A program made the translations under genes and the position numbers. 64,000 bases of DNA from NCBI RefSeq assembly GCF_016025525.2, contig NZ_JACSGR010000005.1, positions 189,891-253,890 of the forward strand, in the 5' to 3' direction. The DNA is from Eikenella glucosivorans (GTDB lineage Bacteria; Pseudomonadota; Gammaproteobacteria; Burkholderiales; Neisseriaceae). The notes under the pieces were generated by a model that had not been told where the DNA came from, ran no database searches, and was given only the letters and a program-made list of their open reading frames with translations. Position 1 is the first letter of the stretch; every line of letters begins with the position of its first letter. Positions 1-8,024 of this stretch are shown here, one piece after another.

Positions 1-58
1 CGGCCTAATCAGGCAGCCATATTTTCTGCCAACAAAGAGTTTCATTGTTACAGAAAAT

Positions 59-77
59 GATATATATTACCATTATT
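59..77 (-). promoter_or_regulatory. Fur-box-like operator upstream of hpuA
   Basis: Read on the minus strand the 19 bases are AATAATGGTAATATATATC, which match 14 of 19 positions of the classical Fur box GATAATGATAATCATTATC. The site lies about 30 bases before the start of a haem-acquisition lipoprotein, where iron repression is expected. The match is seen directly; Fur binding is inferred. Confidence 0.55.
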
Positions 78-104
78 CTTAACAAAGACAGGTTTAATTT
101 AACC

Positions 105-1079
105 ATGAAACGCTTGATTTTATCTTTGTCTGTGGCTGTTGCGCTGGCCGGGTGTGCCGGCAATGGCGGAGTAACTATTCCCAGCGGTACCGCTCCGGTT
201 CCGCCGCTGATGCCTGCAGACCAAAGCAAAATCCTTGGTCCGGCCAGTACAGGTGAAACGCCAACTGTGTTCCAAACAGGAAATGGCCAGTTGCGTTATG
301 TGTCGTGGGATCGGATTCTTTTTGGCTCATCTTTTCCAGTAGACAAGTTTATTTATCGGGCGCCCAATGGTACAGAATATGCCTTTGACGGCTTTACAGA
401 CCCACCTAAATTCTCTGGTCGTTTTGTTCCAGATAAAAACCAACCAACCAAGTTCGAACCGCAGGCTACGCCCGATGGTCACAAATTGCTGGTGTGCTGT
501 GAAACGGCAAACGCCTATTTCCCGGCAGGCTACCTGCAATCCGTACGCTATGGTGCTTGGATTGGAGCAGATGGGCAAACCGATTTGTTCGCTGGCGGTA
601 TTTTGGCCAATGTTGCCGATATGCAGAAACGAGATGGGGCGACAGTACCCACAGGCAAAGCTTCTTACGAGGTATGGGCTTTCCGCGTCAAGAACGGCTC
701 AGTTGTTGCCTCTTCCTACAATACCGATACCGATCCTTCTCGGCGAGTCCGTTCTTTGCTAACCGTTAATTTCAACACCGGCAAAGTCGGTGGAACCATT
801 AAAGGCAATGCCGACTTCGGCCCAGACATCACTTTCGGCGAAGTTAACGTGCAGAACAATACTTTTAGCGGCACAGTTTCTTCTGGCGGTGAAAGTGGGC
901 AAGTAAACGGTGGTTTTTTTGGTAAGTCAGGATACTCCGGCCCAGCAGGCACAGAAATCGGCGGTAAAGTTACTTTTGGTAACAAGCCTGAATTGGATAG
1001 CGTATTTGGCGGAGCGGCTCCCGACAACAACCGCGATAGAAATACCACTTCTACCGATCTGACCCCGATTAACCCTTAA
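105..1079 (+). CDS. hpuA: HpuA-like haemoglobin(-haptoglobin) receptor lipoprotein
   Basis: Predicted surface lipoprotein, partner of the TonB-dependent receptor encoded next. I start at the ATG at 105 because it gives a clean lipoprotein signal: MKR, a hydrophobic stretch, then the lipobox LAGC, so the mature protein begins at Cys20. An upstream in-frame ATG at 45 would bury this signal. The C-terminal third (motifs GKVGGTIKG, GTVSSGG, AGTEIGGKVTFG and VFGGA) has the repeated Gly-rich strands of the TbpB-type beta-barrel lipoprotein domain. HpuA in Neisseria is of similar length and is always encoded just before hpuB. The gene is less GC-rich than the housekeeping genes around it. The HpuA name rests mainly on synteny with hpuB; another Slam-type haemophore lipoprotein is possible. 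Confidence 0.75.
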   Translation: MKRLILSLSVAVALAGCAGNGGVTIPSGTAPVPPLMPADQSKILGPASTGETPTVFQTGNGQLRYVSWDRILFGSSFPVDKFIYRAPNGTEYAFDGFTDPPKFSGRFVPDKNQPTKFEPQATPDGHKLLVCCETANAYFPAGYLQSVRYGAWIGADGQTDLFAGGILANVADMQKRDGATVPTGKASYEVWAFRVKNGSVVASSYNTDTDPSRRVRSLLTVNFNTGKVGGTIKGNADFGPDITFGEVNVQNNTFSGTVSSGGESGQVNGGFFGKSGYSGPAGTEIGGKVTFGNKPELDSVFGGAAPDNNRDRNTTSTDLTPINP

Positions 1080-1086
1080 TCTATTT

Positions 1087-1098
1087 TTCAGGTAGCCT
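1087..1098 (-). repeat. single eikDUS between hpuA and hpuB
   Basis: A lone TTCAGGTAGCCT in the 46-base hpuA-hpuB gap. With no partner it cannot fold into a terminator, so hpuA and hpuB are probably cotranscribed. Confidence 0.85.
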
Positions 1099-1125
1099 TT
1101 ATCCAATGATGGCTCAATAACAGCT

Positions 1126-3537
1126 ATGAAAACACATATTCATCATAAACCGAGCATTTTGTTCTTGGCACTATGCAGTATTTTCTCCACCCCGACTTGG
1201 GCGGTAGGTGAAACAAGCAGTTCCGGCAACGATGCCATGTCCGGCCAGCTGGAAACCATCCAAATCCGCGGGAGACGGCATGCTCCGCGTCAGCTTGGCC
1301 GTGAACGCCTCCGTCGCGAGCAATTGGATCGAGAAATGGTGCAGGACATCCGCGATATGGTGCGCTATGATCCCGGCATCAGCGTGGCCGAAGGCGGTCG
1401 TGCTGGTTCCAATGGTTTCAGCATCCGCGGTGTGGATAAAGACCGCGTGGCCATTGTGGTGGATGGGCTGGATCAGGGTGAAAGCCGTTCTTCCTCCGCC
1501 TTCCAAGAGCTCTTTGGTGCATACGGCAACTTCAATGCCAACCGCAACGCTGCCGAAATGGAGCACATGAGCGAAGTAACCATCAGCAAAGGCGCCGATT
1601 CAATTACTGCCGGTAGCGGCGCTTTGGGCGGAGCGGTAATTTACCGCACCAAATCGCCGCGCGATTATGTTGACGAGGAAAAACCCTATTATGTTGCCAT
1701 GAAAACCGGTTATTTCAGCCGCTCTGAGCAATGGCTGGCCAGTATTACCGCAGCCGGTCGCTTGGGTGGATTTGACGCCTTGGTAGTGGGTACGGTACGC
1801 AATGGGCATGAAACCAAAAACCACGACGAAGGCAAGAATGTAAACCTTAATTTCAACAATAATTACCAATTTGGTTGGACAACATATAGTGGCGTAGCTC
1901 GCGGTATTCCCGATCCGCAGAATACGGAAGATCATTCCGATTTGTTCCGGCTGGGTTATCATTTTAATGACCGCAACTATCTGAGCGGCATTTACGAAAC
2001 CACGCGCCAAGACCGAGAAACAGACGAATTATCCAACTTATTCCAGTCATATGGTGATACCAGTTATCGCTACCGGCGTGACGTTGCCTACCGCAGACGC
2101 GTTGGCTTGGAGTATGAAAACCTATTGGAATGGGGGCCGTGGAATAAATTAACGGTAAACTTTGACCGCCAAAAAATCCGCATGACCACCATGACTTGGG
2201 ATATTCCCACTCAGGCCTATATCAACCGTGTCGGTCGAAATGCCGAAAACTACTTTATCCGTCGCAGCCTGAACTATGAAACCAACCAATTCAAAATCGC
2301 GGCCGACAAACATTTCGATTTAAGCCAAAACACCACTTGGGATATGGCCTACGGCATAGGCGGTTCACGCAAACGCAACACCAATAACAACACCAGCTAT
2401 TTTTCATTTGTTTTCTATCCGGATCGCTTGGCTTCCAACAGCGACCACAAAGAGTTCCTGGTCAGCACCCAGTCCACCAACTACAATGTGTATTGGAACA
2501 ACACCTTCCGTTTCAGCGAACGTTTTAAGCTGAATTTGGGCGTGCGTTACGACCGTACCAGAATGCATACACTTGACACAGACAGCTTTAACCCCGACGT
2601 GAAAGGACAGCTCGAAGCCAAAGGGATTTGGAACCAACAGGCACGTTTCAGCGCCCCCAGCTATGTGGCCGCCTTGGATTGGAATATTTCCCCATCCGTT
2701 ACCCTGCAAGGCAAATACAGCACAGGCTTCCGCGCCCCTACCACCGATGAAATGTGGTTCTACTTCCCCAACACCCTGTTTTATGTCGAGCCCAACCCGG
2801 CCTTGAAAGCCGAACGCTCCAAAAACTTTGAATTGGGTGTAGACGTGCATGGTAATTGGGGGCATGTCCGCCTGTCGGGCTATAAAACCCGCTACAGCGA
2901 TTTCATCGACTTCGTACACCGAGGTTTCAGGGAAGTGCGGACTTGGAACTACACTACCAAAACCCTCAGCAACCGCGAATATGCCGATGTTTACCAGAAC
3001 GAGAACCGCTCTCGTGCCGACATCAAAGGCGTGGAATTAAAAGCCCGTTGGAATCTCGACAGCATCGGGCTACCTGAAGGCAGCTACACCACTCTCGCCG
3101 CCAACTACACCAAAGGTGAAGCCGATGGCCATATTCCGATTAATGCCATCCAACCCTTCAATGGCGTAATCGGCTTTGGCTACCAGCAGCCCGACAACCG
3201 CTGGGGCGTAGATTTGAACATCAGCTACTTCGCCCGTAAAAAACCAGAAGATACCATCGCCTCCTATGACGATACCGGACGTACCTTCCCCTTCGTTCGG
3301 CACAGCAGCAACATCTGGCTGGCCGACCTAACCGCGAATTACCAATTCAGGAAACACCTGACTATCCGTGGCGGGATCTACAACCTATTCAACCGCCGCT
3401 ACTACACTTGGGAAACTTTGCGCAGCATCCGCGAATTCGGTACCGTAAACCGCGTGGATAATCAAACCCATGCCGGTATCGAACGCTTCAGCGCCCCCGG
3501 CCGCAACTTCAGCCTCGTTATCGAAGCCAAATTCTAG
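1126..3537 (+). CDS. hpuB: HpuB TonB-dependent haemoglobin/haptoglobin receptor
   Basis: Outer-membrane TonB-dependent receptor of 803 residues that extracts haem from haemoglobin or haemoglobin-haptoglobin together with HpuA. A signal peptide (to about residue 27, TWA) precedes a TonB-box-like LETIQIRG near residue 43. The plug domain carries the family-typical VRYDPGISVAEGGRAGSNGF, RGVDKDRVAI and FQELFGAYGNFNANRN motifs. The barrel carries KYSTGFRAPTTDEMW and ends with ETLRSIREFGTVNRVDN and the terminal aromatic KF needed for BAM assembly. These strings agree closely with meningococcal HpuB as I know it. GGGCTACCTGAA at 3067-3078, one base off eikDUS, lies inside the gene and encodes GLPEG. 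The gene follows hpuA and precedes hemO. Confidence 0.92.
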   Translation: MKTHIHHKPSILFLALCSIFSTPTWAVGETSSSGNDAMSGQLETIQIRGRRHAPRQLGRERLRREQLDREMVQDIRDMVRYDPGISVAEGGRAGSNGFSIRGVDKDRVAIVVDGLDQGESRSSSAFQELFGAYGNFNANRNAAEMEHMSEVTISKGADSITAGSGALGGAVIYRTKSPRDYVDEEKPYYVAMKTGYFSRSEQWLASITAAGRLGGFDALVVGTVRNGHETKNHDEGKNVNLNFNNNYQFGWTTYSGVARGIPDPQNTEDHSDLFRLGYHFNDRNYLSGIYETTRQDRETDELSNLFQSYGDTSYRYRRDVAYRRRVGLEYENLLEWGPWNKLTVNFDRQKIRMTTMTWDIPTQAYINRVGRNAENYFIRRSLNYETNQFKIAADKHFDLSQNTTWDMAYGIGGSRKRNTNNNTSYFSFVFYPDRLASNSDHKEFLVSTQSTNYNVYWNNTFRFSERFKLNLGVRYDRTRMHTLDTDSFNPDVKGQLEAKGIWNQQARFSAPSYVAALDWNISPSVTLQGKYSTGFRAPTTDEMWFYFPNTLFYVEPNPALKAERSKNFELGVDVHGNWGHVRLSGYKTRYSDFIDFVHRGFREVRTWNYTTKTLSNREYADVYQNENRSRADIKGVELKARWNLDSIGLPEGSYTTLAANYTKGEADGHIPINAIQPFNGVIGFGYQQPDNRWGVDLNISYFARKKPEDTIASYDDTGRTFPFVRHSSNIWLADLTANYQFRKHLTIRGGIYNLFNRRYYTWETLRSIREFGTVNRVDNQTHAGIERFSAPGRNFSLVIEAKF

Positions 3538-3561
3538 CCTTGGTCTGATTGCACAGATGGT

Positions 3562-3601
3562 TTTTCAGGTAGCCTCTCCCTCCCAACAGGCTACCTGAAA
3601 A
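3562..3601. terminator. inverted eikDUS pair after hpuB
   Basis: TTTTCAGGTAGCCT and AGGCTACCTGAAAA face each other across a 12-base loop. A third eikDUS at 3681-3692 can pair instead with the right arm, giving two mutually exclusive hairpins. No T-run follows the first hairpin, so termination may be leaky towards hemO. Confidence 0.6.
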
Positions 3602-3633
3602 CATAAACTTCAACGAAGTTTCCGAAGGAAGCC

Positions 3634-3653
3634 GAGTTTCTGTGAAGCTAAAA
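3634..3653 (+). repeat. copy of dispersed motif GAGTTTCTGCGAAGCTAAAA
   Basis: GAGTTTCTGTGAAGCTAAAA, one mismatch to the motif that recurs in the loops of several eikDUS pairs (7912, 45354, 52610, 57176, 60955). It lies between the eikDUS copies at 3588 and 3681. Confidence 0.6.
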
Positions 3654-3752
3654 CTTCCGCCAAACCGAAGCCACCCATTTTTCAGGTAGCCTGCCCGCAT
3701 CAGGCTGCCAAACGCAGCAACACAACACGTTCACACAAAAAGGAACCCAACC

Positions 3753-4337
3753 ATGTCCCCCATCCCGTTCAACCAATACCTCAAAGAAAACAGCCGCGCC
3801 ACCCACGACAGCGTGGACGAGCTCGTGATGTCGGTCAAACCCTTCGACACCCCCGAAAACTACATCCGCTTCCTCCAGCTGCAAGCCGTGTTCCACAAAA
3901 TCGTGGACGACATCTATAAAAACCCGCAGCTCAACGAGAAAATTCCCGGCCTCGCCCAGCTCGCCCGCTACGACGACGTGCTGCTCGACCTGCAAGACCT
4001 CGGCGCCGCCGAAAAAGCCGTATCCCTGCCCATCCCGCAACCGCAGGGCGCCGAAGCCATCGGCTGGCTCTACTGCGCCGAAGGCTCCAACGTTGGCGCC
4101 GCCTTCCTGTTTAAAGACGCGCAAAACAAGCTCGGCTACAACGCCGAACACGGCGCCCGCCACCTCGGCCCCCACGCCGAAGGCCGCGGCAAACACTGGC
4201 GCAACTTCGCCGCCCAGCTCAACCAACTCGGCCTCAGCCCCGCCGAACAAGAGCAAGCCCTGCAAGGCTCCCTCACCGCCTTCGCCTTCTACAAGCAACT
4301 GCTGCGCGAAATCTTCGAGCTGCCCGCCGCCGCATAA
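3753..4337 (+). CDS. hemO: HemO-type biliverdin-producing haem oxygenase
   Basis: Cytosolic haem oxygenase that opens haem to biliverdin, CO and ferrous iron, the final step of using haem brought in by the receptor upstream. The 194 residues match the neisserial HemO family: ATHDSVDELVMSVKPF near the N-terminus supplies the proximal haem ligand His18, followed by ENYIRFLQLQAVFHK and AIGWLYCAEGSNVGAAF, with the glycine-rich distal helix. GARHLGPHAEGRGKHWR and AFAFYKQLLRE near the end are also family-typical. It lacks the short His-containing C-terminal tail found in meningococcal HemO, which is not catalytic. A strong AAAGGAACC ribosome site precedes the ATG. Placement after hpuAB agrees with shared iron control. 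Confidence 0.92.
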   Translation: MSPIPFNQYLKENSRATHDSVDELVMSVKPFDTPENYIRFLQLQAVFHKIVDDIYKNPQLNEKIPGLAQLARYDDVLLDLQDLGAAEKAVSLPIPQPQGAEAIGWLYCAEGSNVGAAFLFKDAQNKLGYNAEHGARHLGPHAEGRGKHWRNFAAQLNQLGLSPAEQEQALQGSLTAFAFYKQLLREIFELPAAA

Positions 4338-4367
4338 GTTTGCCCTCCCGCCAAGCCCGGCACGATA

Positions 4368-4428
4368 AAAGGCTACCTGAAAAATATCGCTGCGCAAAAC
4401 TGCGCTGTATTTTTCAGGTAGCCTTTTA
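4368..4428 (+). terminator. terminator of hemO built from an eikDUS pair
   Basis: AGGCTACCTGAA (4370-4381) and TTCAGGTAGCCT (4413-4424) are extended by AAAATA/TATTTT and GCGCA/TGCGC pairs in the loop; four T follow. Confidence 0.75.
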
Positions 4429-4456
4429 TCCCATTTGACATCCTACCTCGGCCTCC

Positions 4457-4473
4457 GTATAGTTTCGCTATAC
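4457..4473. promoter_or_regulatory. palindromic operator of the higBA operon
   Basis: GTATAG-TTTCG-CTATAC is a perfect 6-bp inverted repeat with a 5-base spacer, 12 bases before the toxin ATG. Position and form suit autorepression by the HigA antitoxin; binding itself is inferred. Confidence 0.55.
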
Positions 4474-4485
4474 AAAAGGACAGCC

Positions 4486-4764
4486 ATGATCATCAGTTTC
4501 AAACATAAGGGCTTGGAAGTTTTCTTTAAAACCGGCAGCAAATCCGGTATCCAAACCGCACATGCACCCAAGCTCAAACTCATCCTGTTTGCCCTTGATC
4601 ACGCCAAATCCCCGCAAGATATGAACGCCCCCGGCTGGAAGCTGCACCAGCTAAGCGGCAACCTGCAAAACCATTGGAGTGTAAAGGTAAACGGTAATTG
4701 GCGCGTTACCTTCAAATTCAACGGCACTAATGCCGAAATTGTGGATTATCAAGATTATCACTAA
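4486..4764 (+). CDS. higB: HigB-type RelE-superfamily toxin
   Basis: Ninety-two residues beginning MIISFKHKGLEVFF. The C-terminal run WSVKVNGNWRVTFKF followed by EIVDYQDYH is characteristic of HigB/YgjN ribosome-dependent mRNA endonucleases of the RelE fold. The ATG at 4486 has a ribosome site (AAAGGA) and gives the usual HigB length; a longer in-frame reading from 4435 would overlap the operator. The toxin gene comes before the antitoxin gene, the inverted order typical of higBA, with a 12-base gap. Residues in the basic RelE-type active cleft are present, so it is probably functional. Confidence 0.85.
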   Translation: MIISFKHKGLEVFFKTGSKSGIQTAHAPKLKLILFALDHAKSPQDMNAPGWKLHQLSGNLQNHWSVKVNGNWRVTFKFNGTNAEIVDYQDYH

Positions 4765-4776
4765 GGAATCAAAATT

Positions 4777-5058
4777 ATGCCTATGCACAATCCCCCTCAT
4801 CCCGGCTTGGTATTGCGCGAATATCTGGGCGGCACCAGCATTACTGATGCCGCTAAACACCTAAACATTACCCGCGCCACCCTATCGCGCATCCTCAACG
4901 GCAAAGCCGCCATTTCCGCCGATATGGCCGTGCGCCTGTCGATTCTGCTCGGCACCAGCGGCAGCATGTGGCTGAATATGCAGGCCGCTTATGACTTATG
5001 GCAGGCCGAACAGCAGCCGCACAACGACGTGGTGCCGCTGCACAGCGCCCTGGCTTGA
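4777..5058 (+). CDS. higA: HigA-type antitoxin, XRE helix-turn-helix
   Basis: Ninety-three residues of the HigA family. The start HNPPHPGLVLREYL is the usual HigA lead-in and is followed by the helix-turn-helix SITDAAKHLNITRATLSRIL and the downstream helix ADMAVRLSILLGTSGSMWLNMQ. It should neutralise the HigB toxin encoded 12 bases upstream and bind the palindrome at 4457-4473. The ribosome site AAGGAA lies seven bases before ATG. It is closely coupled to higB and ends in a DUS hairpin, so the two form a compact two-gene operon. Confidence 0.88.
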   Translation: MPMHNPPHPGLVLREYLGGTSITDAAKHLNITRATLSRILNGKAAISADMAVRLSILLGTSGSMWLNMQAAYDLWQAEQQPHNDVVPLHSALA

Positions 5059-5073
5059 TTATCCGTACAAAAT

Positions 5074-5114
5074 TTTTCAGGTAGCCTCCGCACGCGGCAG
5101 AGGCTACCTGAAAT
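5074..5114. terminator. inverted eikDUS pair between higA and grpE
   Basis: TTCAGGTAGCCT (5076-5087) and AGGCTACCTGAA (5101-5112) with a 13-base loop, between two convergent genes, so it can serve both strands. Confidence 0.7.
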
Positions 5115-5140
5115 TTATTCCATTCCTACGCTTCTAAGCC

Positions 5141-5710
5141 TTAGGCCTCCGGCGCTTTGGCCACAGACACGGTGGCGGGACGCAGCACGCGGTCGTGCAG
5201 GGTATAGCCTTTCTGCATCACGCTGACGATGGTGTTGGGCTCCTGATCGCTTTCCACGGTTTGGAAGGCTTGGTGGCGGTGCGGATCGAGCTTTTCGCCG
5301 GGCTGGGGCAGGATTTCTTTGATTTGCGCCTGCTCAAAGGCACGTTTGAGCTCGGTGAGGGTCATTTCCACGCCCATTTTGAGGGCATCGAAGTTGCCGC
5401 TTTGGTCTTGCAGCGCCATTTCGAGGTAGTCTTTCACTTTGAGCAGCTCTTCGGCAAATTTCTTGGCGGCAAATTTGTGGGCAGACTGGATTTCTTCCTG
5501 ATGGCGGCGGTTGAGGTTTTGCAGCTCGGCCTGGTGGTATTTGTTGATGTCGGCCAGCTCGGCTTCGAGCTCGGCGATGCGCTGCTTGAGCTGCTCCGGG
5601 CTTGCTTCGGGCTGGATTTCGTCCGCAGCCTGTTCGGGGGTTTCTGCGGCGGCTTCGTGTTGCGACTGTTCGGTTTCGGCGTGTTGGTGGTGGTGATTAT
5701 GGTGGGACAT
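5141..5710 (-). CDS. grpE: GrpE nucleotide exchange factor
   Basis: Co-chaperone that releases ADP from DnaK. The 189-residue product has a His-rich start (MSHHNHHHQH), an acidic segment, a long coiled coil (ELEAELADINKYHQAELQNLNRRHQEE), then the conserved FAEELLKVKDYLEMAL and the beta-wing HRHQAFQTVESDQEPNTIVSVMQ, YTLHDRVLRPATVSV; all are diagnostic for GrpE. I prefer the ATG at 5710, preceded by GAGGAAAA, over an in-frame one at 5779 that would run through the heat-shock promoter. Transcription is divergent from dsbD and is probably driven by the sigma-32 promoter at 5747-5774. Confidence 0.93.
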   Translation of the reverse strand: MSHHNHHHQHAETEQSQHEAAAETPEQAADEIQPEASPEQLKQRIAELEAELADINKYHQAELQNLNRRHQEEIQSAHKFAAKKFAEELLKVKDYLEMALQDQSGNFDALKMGVEMTLTELKRAFEQAQIKEILPQPGEKLDPHRHQAFQTVESDQEPNTIVSVMQKGYTLHDRVLRPATVSVAKAPEA

Positions 5711-5746
5711 GGTTTTCCTCGGCAAAAATAAAACGGTTGCCCTGGC

Positions 5747-5774
5747 AAATGGGGCGGGAGCGGGGTTTTTCAAG
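5747..5774 (-). promoter_or_regulatory. sigma-32 (heat-shock) promoter of grpE
   Basis: On the minus strand CTTGAAA, 13 bases, then CCCCATTT: an exact match to the RpoH consensus with normal spacing, 36 bases before the grpE start codon. Confidence 0.85.
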
Positions 5775-6059
5775 CGCACTCGGCGCTCGACATTATTTTA
5801 CGGCATTCGGCGGGGTGCTGTCAGAAATGGGGCGGCCGCTGCGTCTATTGGATGGGCCGGGGAAAATCCGGCGCCGCATCCCGCTGTCGTCCGGCCGGCC
5901 GGGTAAATCTGTTTAATCGCCCTGTTAAATTAAGGCCATGGCGGCGGGGGGAATATTTCCTTATAATCCGCGCATATTTGCAGTTGAATAATTTATTTCC
6001 CATACAAGGCGCACCAATGCGGTAGGGGGATAAAGTATCTAACTGGATGCAGCATTGTT
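5775..6059. other. grpE-dsbD divergent intergenic region
   Basis: GC-rich up to about 5900, then AT-rich. A TATAAT at 5962-5967 could be the -10 box for dsbD, but I see no convincing -35. No reading frame with coding character and no RNA gene recognised. Confidence 0.4.
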
Positions 6060-6071
6060 TTCAGGTAGCCT
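6060..6071 (-). repeat. eikDUS doubling as ribosome-binding site of dsbD
   Basis: TTCAGGTAGCCT ends four bases before the dsbD ATG. The AGG at 6063-6065 is the only Shine-Dalgarno-like sequence, nine bases from the start. Confidence 0.6.
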
Positions 6072-6074
6072 TTC

Positions 6075-7856
6075 ATGTTTAAGCGATTTATCCGTTTCCT
6101 TATTTTGCCCGCCCTGCTCGGCACGAGCCTGGCGGCGCAGGCCATCGATGCCGACAGCCTGCTGCCGGCGGAGCAGGCTTTCCGCCCCACCGTGATTGCG
6201 GAAGAGCAAGGCGTTTCCGTGCAATTCGCCATTGCCGACGGCTATTACCTCTATCAAGAGAAAATCAGCGCCGCCACCGAGCCCGCCGGCCTGCTCGGCG
6301 CTGCCGAGTTTTCCCCAGGGAAGGAAAAGGAAGACGAGTTTTTCGGTAAGCAAACCGTGTTCTACCGCCAAGCGGCGGTGAATCTGCCCTATCAAAACCC
6401 GCCGCCCGCCGCCTACCGCCTCACGCTGAGTTACCAAGGCTGCGCCGATGCGGGCGTATGCTATCCGCCGGTAACGCAAACGATTGAAATCAAAGGTTCG
6501 GGCATCTACGGCAACAATGCCGGCACGCCGGCCGGCGGTAACCGTTTTACCGTGCCGCAGGATGGCGCGCCCGCCGCAAGCCCGATTCCGCAGCCGCGCA
6601 AAAGCCCGTTTTCCCTTTCGCGCGACACTTTGGGGGCAAACCTGCTGGCTTTTTTTAGCTTCGGCATTGGCTTGAGTTTTACCGCCTGCATGTATCCGCT
6701 GCTGCCCATCGTGTCGGGCATCATTGTGGGCGACCGGGCCAATGCCGGCAAACGGCGCGGATTGGCTTTATCGGCCATTTATGTGCAGGGCTTGGCGGTA
6801 ACTTATGCCGCGGTGGGCGTGCTGGCCGGGCTCACCGGCTCGCTGCTCACCGTGTGGCTGCAACAGCCTTGGGTAGTGCTGGCCGCCGCCGGGCTGATTG
6901 TGGTGTTGGCGCTGGGTATGTTCGACGTGTTCGCCATCCAGCTGCCCTCCTTTATCCAGAGCTATTTCCAGCAGCAGAGCAGCAGGCTTTCCGGCGGCAA
7001 AATGGCCTCCGTGTTTGTGATGGGCATGCTGTCGGCGCTGATTGTCGGGCCCTGTGTGGCGCCGCCCTTGGCCGTGGCTCTGGGTTACATCGGCCAAACC
7101 GGCGATGCCGCGCTGGGCGGGCTGGCCTTATACAGCATGGCGCTGGGCACCGGCCTGCCACTGATGCTGGTGGGCACATTCGGCGGCCACATCCTGCCCA
7201 AGGCCGGCGCATGGATGAACAACATCAAGCACGCTTTCGGCATCATCCTCTTGGCCGTGGCCGTGTATTTGGCTGCACCCTTCTTGCCTTATGGCGTGAC
7301 CGTGGCGCTATATGCCCTGCTGCTGGTAATTCCCGGCGGGCTGTTGTTGGGTAAACACCTGCGTTCCCGCCAGCTCAAGCCGCTGGCCATGGGTTTGGGC
7401 AGCGTGCTGCTGGCCGGGGGCGTGTTTTTCGCCGTGCAGAGTGTGCGCATGCAGCCCACCGCCCTGCACCAGGCGCTCAACCTGCTGCCGCCGCAGGAGA
7501 AGGCGCATCAAGTGTTCACCGCCCCGCAACAGCTCGACCAGGCCATGCGCCAAGCCCTGGCCGACGGCAAACCCGTGCTGCTCGATTTCTATGCCGACTG
7601 GTGCGCCAGCTGCAAGGAAATGGAACACAAAACCTTCAACCAGCCCGAAGTGCAGGCCGCCATCCCCGGCGACCGCATCTTCCAAATCGACCTCACCGCC
7701 AACACCCCCGAGCAGCGCGCCCTGCTGAAAGAATACGGCCTGCCCGGCCCGCCCGGCATCTTCGTGATCCACCCCGACGGCCGCCGCAGCAGCCCGCTCA
7801 TCGGCTTCACCGCCCCGCAAGACTTTATCGAATGGTATCGGCAGCAGGTATCGTAA
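6075..7856 (+). CDS. dsbD: DsbD thiol:disulfide interchange protein
   Basis: Inner-membrane protein that carries electrons from cytosolic thioredoxin to periplasmic DsbC/DsbG and cytochrome c maturation proteins. It has all three modules. A signal peptide (cleavage near AAQA) leads to the periplasmic alpha domain with paired Cys in YQGCADAGVCYPPV. Next comes the eight-helix beta domain with the membrane cysteines in FTACMYPLLPIVSG and VGPCVAPPLAVALG. The C-terminal thioredoxin-like gamma domain has WCASCKEME near residue 513. Length (593) is normal for the family. The start codon is fixed by the signal peptide. All six redox cysteines are present, so it should be active. Confidence 0.95.
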   Translation: MFKRFIRFLILPALLGTSLAAQAIDADSLLPAEQAFRPTVIAEEQGVSVQFAIADGYYLYQEKISAATEPAGLLGAAEFSPGKEKEDEFFGKQTVFYRQAAVNLPYQNPPPAAYRLTLSYQGCADAGVCYPPVTQTIEIKGSGIYGNNAGTPAGGNRFTVPQDGAPAASPIPQPRKSPFSLSRDTLGANLLAFFSFGIGLSFTACMYPLLPIVSGIIVGDRANAGKRRGLALSAIYVQGLAVTYAAVGVLAGLTGSLLTVWLQQPWVVLAAAGLIVVLALGMFDVFAIQLPSFIQSYFQQQSSRLSGGKMASVFVMGMLSALIVGPCVAPPLAVALGYIGQTGDAALGGLALYSMALGTGLPLMLVGTFGGHILPKAGAWMNNIKHAFGIILLAVAVYLAAPFLPYGVTVALYALLLVIPGGLLLGKHLRSRQLKPLAMGLGSVLLAGGVFFAVQSVRMQPTALHQALNLLPPQEKAHQVFTAPQQLDQAMRQALADGKPVLLDFYADWCASCKEMEHKTFNQPEVQAAIPGDRIFQIDLTANTPEQRALLKEYGLPGPPGIFVIHPDGRRSSPLIGFTAPQDFIEWYRQQVS

Positions 7857-7875
7857 CCCGTTCCCATGCACATAA

Positions 7876-7959
7876 AGGCTACCTGAAAACGATGTCTTGC
7901 GAAGCAAGGCTGAGTTTCTGCGAAGCTAAAAAATCAGCGCGGTATTTTTCAGGTAGCCT
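7876..7959 (+). terminator. eikDUS pair after dsbD enclosing a second repeat
   Basis: AGGCTACCTGAA (7876-7887) and TTCAGGTAGCCT (7948-7959) enclose a 60-base loop that carries an exact GAGTTTCTGCGAAGCTAAAA (7912-7931) and a small CTTGCGAAGCAAG hairpin. Confidence 0.6.
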
Positions 7960-8024
7960 TTGCCCACCCCAGCCGCTAAAATCCAGCCTGTTTATTCACA
8001 CAGCGACAATTAAAGGAAACCGTC

